A stretch of DNA of 41,359 nucleotides from an uncultured Bacilli bacterium (GTDB lineage Bacteria; Bacillota_I; Bacilli_A; RF39; UBA660). This document shows positions 40,913-41,359 of the stretch, in pieces; the first letter of the stretch is position 1, and every line of letters begins with the position of its first letter. Under the pieces are notes generated by a model. It saw only the letters and a program-made list of their open reading frames with translations. It ran no database searches and was not told where the DNA came from. The stretch lies in assembly GCA_947626095.1 (NCBI GenBank), contig CANQQV010000014.1:1-41359 (forward strand), in the 5' to 3' direction. The position numbers were made by a program, and so were the translations under genes.

Positions 40913-41359
40913 TTATTTATCATTTGCTAACCATTTGGCAATATCTTTTATTATTATTCCTTCATAAGTATAATCATCATGTCTAGTTCTAGCAATCAAA
41001 ATTTTAGGATATGCATCTTTAATTTTTAATAATGGAGTTACTTCTCTTTTAAAGGTCTCATTTTCTAAATCATCACTAATATTACTAGATACTTGAATAT
41101 AAATTTTTTCATTCCTTTTTTGAGCTATGAAATCTATCTCTTTTTCATATAAAGTTCCAACATATACTTCATACCCTCGTCTTAGTAACTCAATTGCTAC
41201 TATATTTTCATAAACTCTTCCATAGTCTATATTAGTCGTACCCAATATAGCATATCTAAAAGAATGATCCGCTAAATAATATTTATCTAAAGAATTTAAA
41301 TATCTTTTTCCTTTTATATCATATCTTCCTATTTTATAAAAAGCAAAAGCATTACAAAA
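40913..41359 (-). CDS. C-terminal part of a DUF4143-type AAA ATPase (N-terminus beyond window)
   Basis: The frame is open from the window edge (41359) to the stop, 148 residues. It contains the family signature [21 protein letters not shown], then [33 protein letters not shown] broken by its conserved GRVYEN and [12 protein letters not shown], and EIDFIA of the nuclease-like end. Confidence 0.
   Translation of the reverse strand, partial: FCNAFAFYKIGRYDIKGKRYLNSLDKYYLADHSFRYAILGTTNIDYGRVYENIVAIELLRRGYEVYVGTLYEKEIDFIAQKRNEKIYIQVSSNISDDLENETFKREVTPLLKIKDAYPKILIARTRHDDYTYEGIIIKDIAKWLANDK
40913..41359 (-). CDS. Partial ATP-binding protein, DUF4143 C-terminal domain
   Basis: The frame is open from the window edge (41359) to the stop, 148 residues, so only the C-terminal domain is seen. 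Family landmarks are [39 protein letters not shown] up to the conserved EIDFIA, and a basic-acidic tail. The E...D...Q/K pattern (EKEIDFIA... KIYIQVS) resembles the restriction-endonuclease-like fold of these proteins. The missing N-terminal half should be an AAA ATPase with Walker motifs. Such proteins are frequent in accessory regions of gut bacteria; their role is not firmly known. An internal TTG at 41245 is not the true start, since the family signature continues upstream of it. Confidence 0.85.
   Translation of the reverse strand, partial: FCNAFAFYKIGRYDIKGKRYLNSLDKYYLADHSFRYAILGTTNIDYGRVYENIVAIELLRRGYEVYVGTLYEKEIDFIAQKRNEKIYIQVSSNISDDLENETFKREVTPLLKIKDAYPKILIARTRHDDYTYEGIIIKDIAKWLANDK

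Noticed and set aside
1-41359. Mycoplasma-type code (TGA as Trp)
   Set aside because: TGA ends rnhB, rimM, the amidase and other genes at natural family ends, and Trp is encoded by TGG.

Overview
The window looks like a chromosomal segment of a low-GC, Gram-positive-type bacterium (Bacillota/Bacilli, perhaps an uncultured gut lineage related to RF39 or Erysipelotrichia; the placement is inference). The base composition is strongly A+T-rich and Shine-Dalgarno sites are mostly AGGAGG or GGTGA. TGA is used as a stop (e.g. the ends of rnhB, rimM and the amidase), so the mycoplasma code does not apply. The conserved order rimM-trmD-rplS-lepB-rbgA-rnhB-topA, read on the minus strand, is typical of this phylum. 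No complete tRNA, rRNA, CRISPR array or insertion sequence was seen.

Region 1 (1-13.9 kb) is a housekeeping block, almost all on the minus strand. One run reads from a small secreted or membrane hypothetical and a nucleotidyltransferase through a YgjP-like metalloprotease, an rRNA methyltransferase, rimM, trmD and an unknown 149-aa protein; then come rplS and lepB with their own promoters. A second run reads rbgA, an unknown 213-aa protein, rnhB, an LtaS-like sulfatase and topA. A sortase-like gene is inserted between lepB and rbgA on the opposite strand. The left edge cuts a membrane protein with a poly-asparagine tail encoded by a 9-bp tandem repeat.

Region 2 (14-24.5 kb) serves the cell envelope. 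It holds a membrane-anchored GH3 hexosaminidase, an O-antigen-ligase-like polymerase/ligase, and two tandem paralogous exported proteins that end in NPETSD sorting signals. A peptidoglycan amidase paired with a PdaA-type deacetylase follows. Next is an ABC exporter preceded by a previously unmarked 26-codon ORF in a structured leader, and then a zinc-ribbon membrane protein. The sortase-like protein of region 1 is a natural candidate partner for the NPETSD proteins.

Region 3 (24.6-37 kb) has pyrG and a YitT/YczE-type membrane protein on the plus strand, then two tandem surface proteins of about 1,630 aa. Each has a signal peptide, an NPCBM domain, a transglutaminase/papain-like Cys-His-Asn core, an F5/8 type C domain, repeated Ig-like modules, a Thr/Ser/Glu/Pro-rich stalk and a C-terminal membrane anchor without an LPXTG motif.

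Region 4 (37-41.4 kb) contains small accessory genes: a MazG-like pyrophosphohydrolase, a methyltransferase, a possible 2H phosphoesterase, a TatD nuclease, a 27-aa hydrophobic peptide gene with the layout of a type I toxin, an atypical NUDIX hydrolase, a structured non-coding stretch with a tRNA-3'-end-like remnant, and the C-terminal part of a DUF4143-type ATPase cut by the right edge.

The leads I consider most likely to be new are the short ORF plus attenuator-like leader of the ABC exporter, the type I toxin-like locus, and the twin giant surface proteins.
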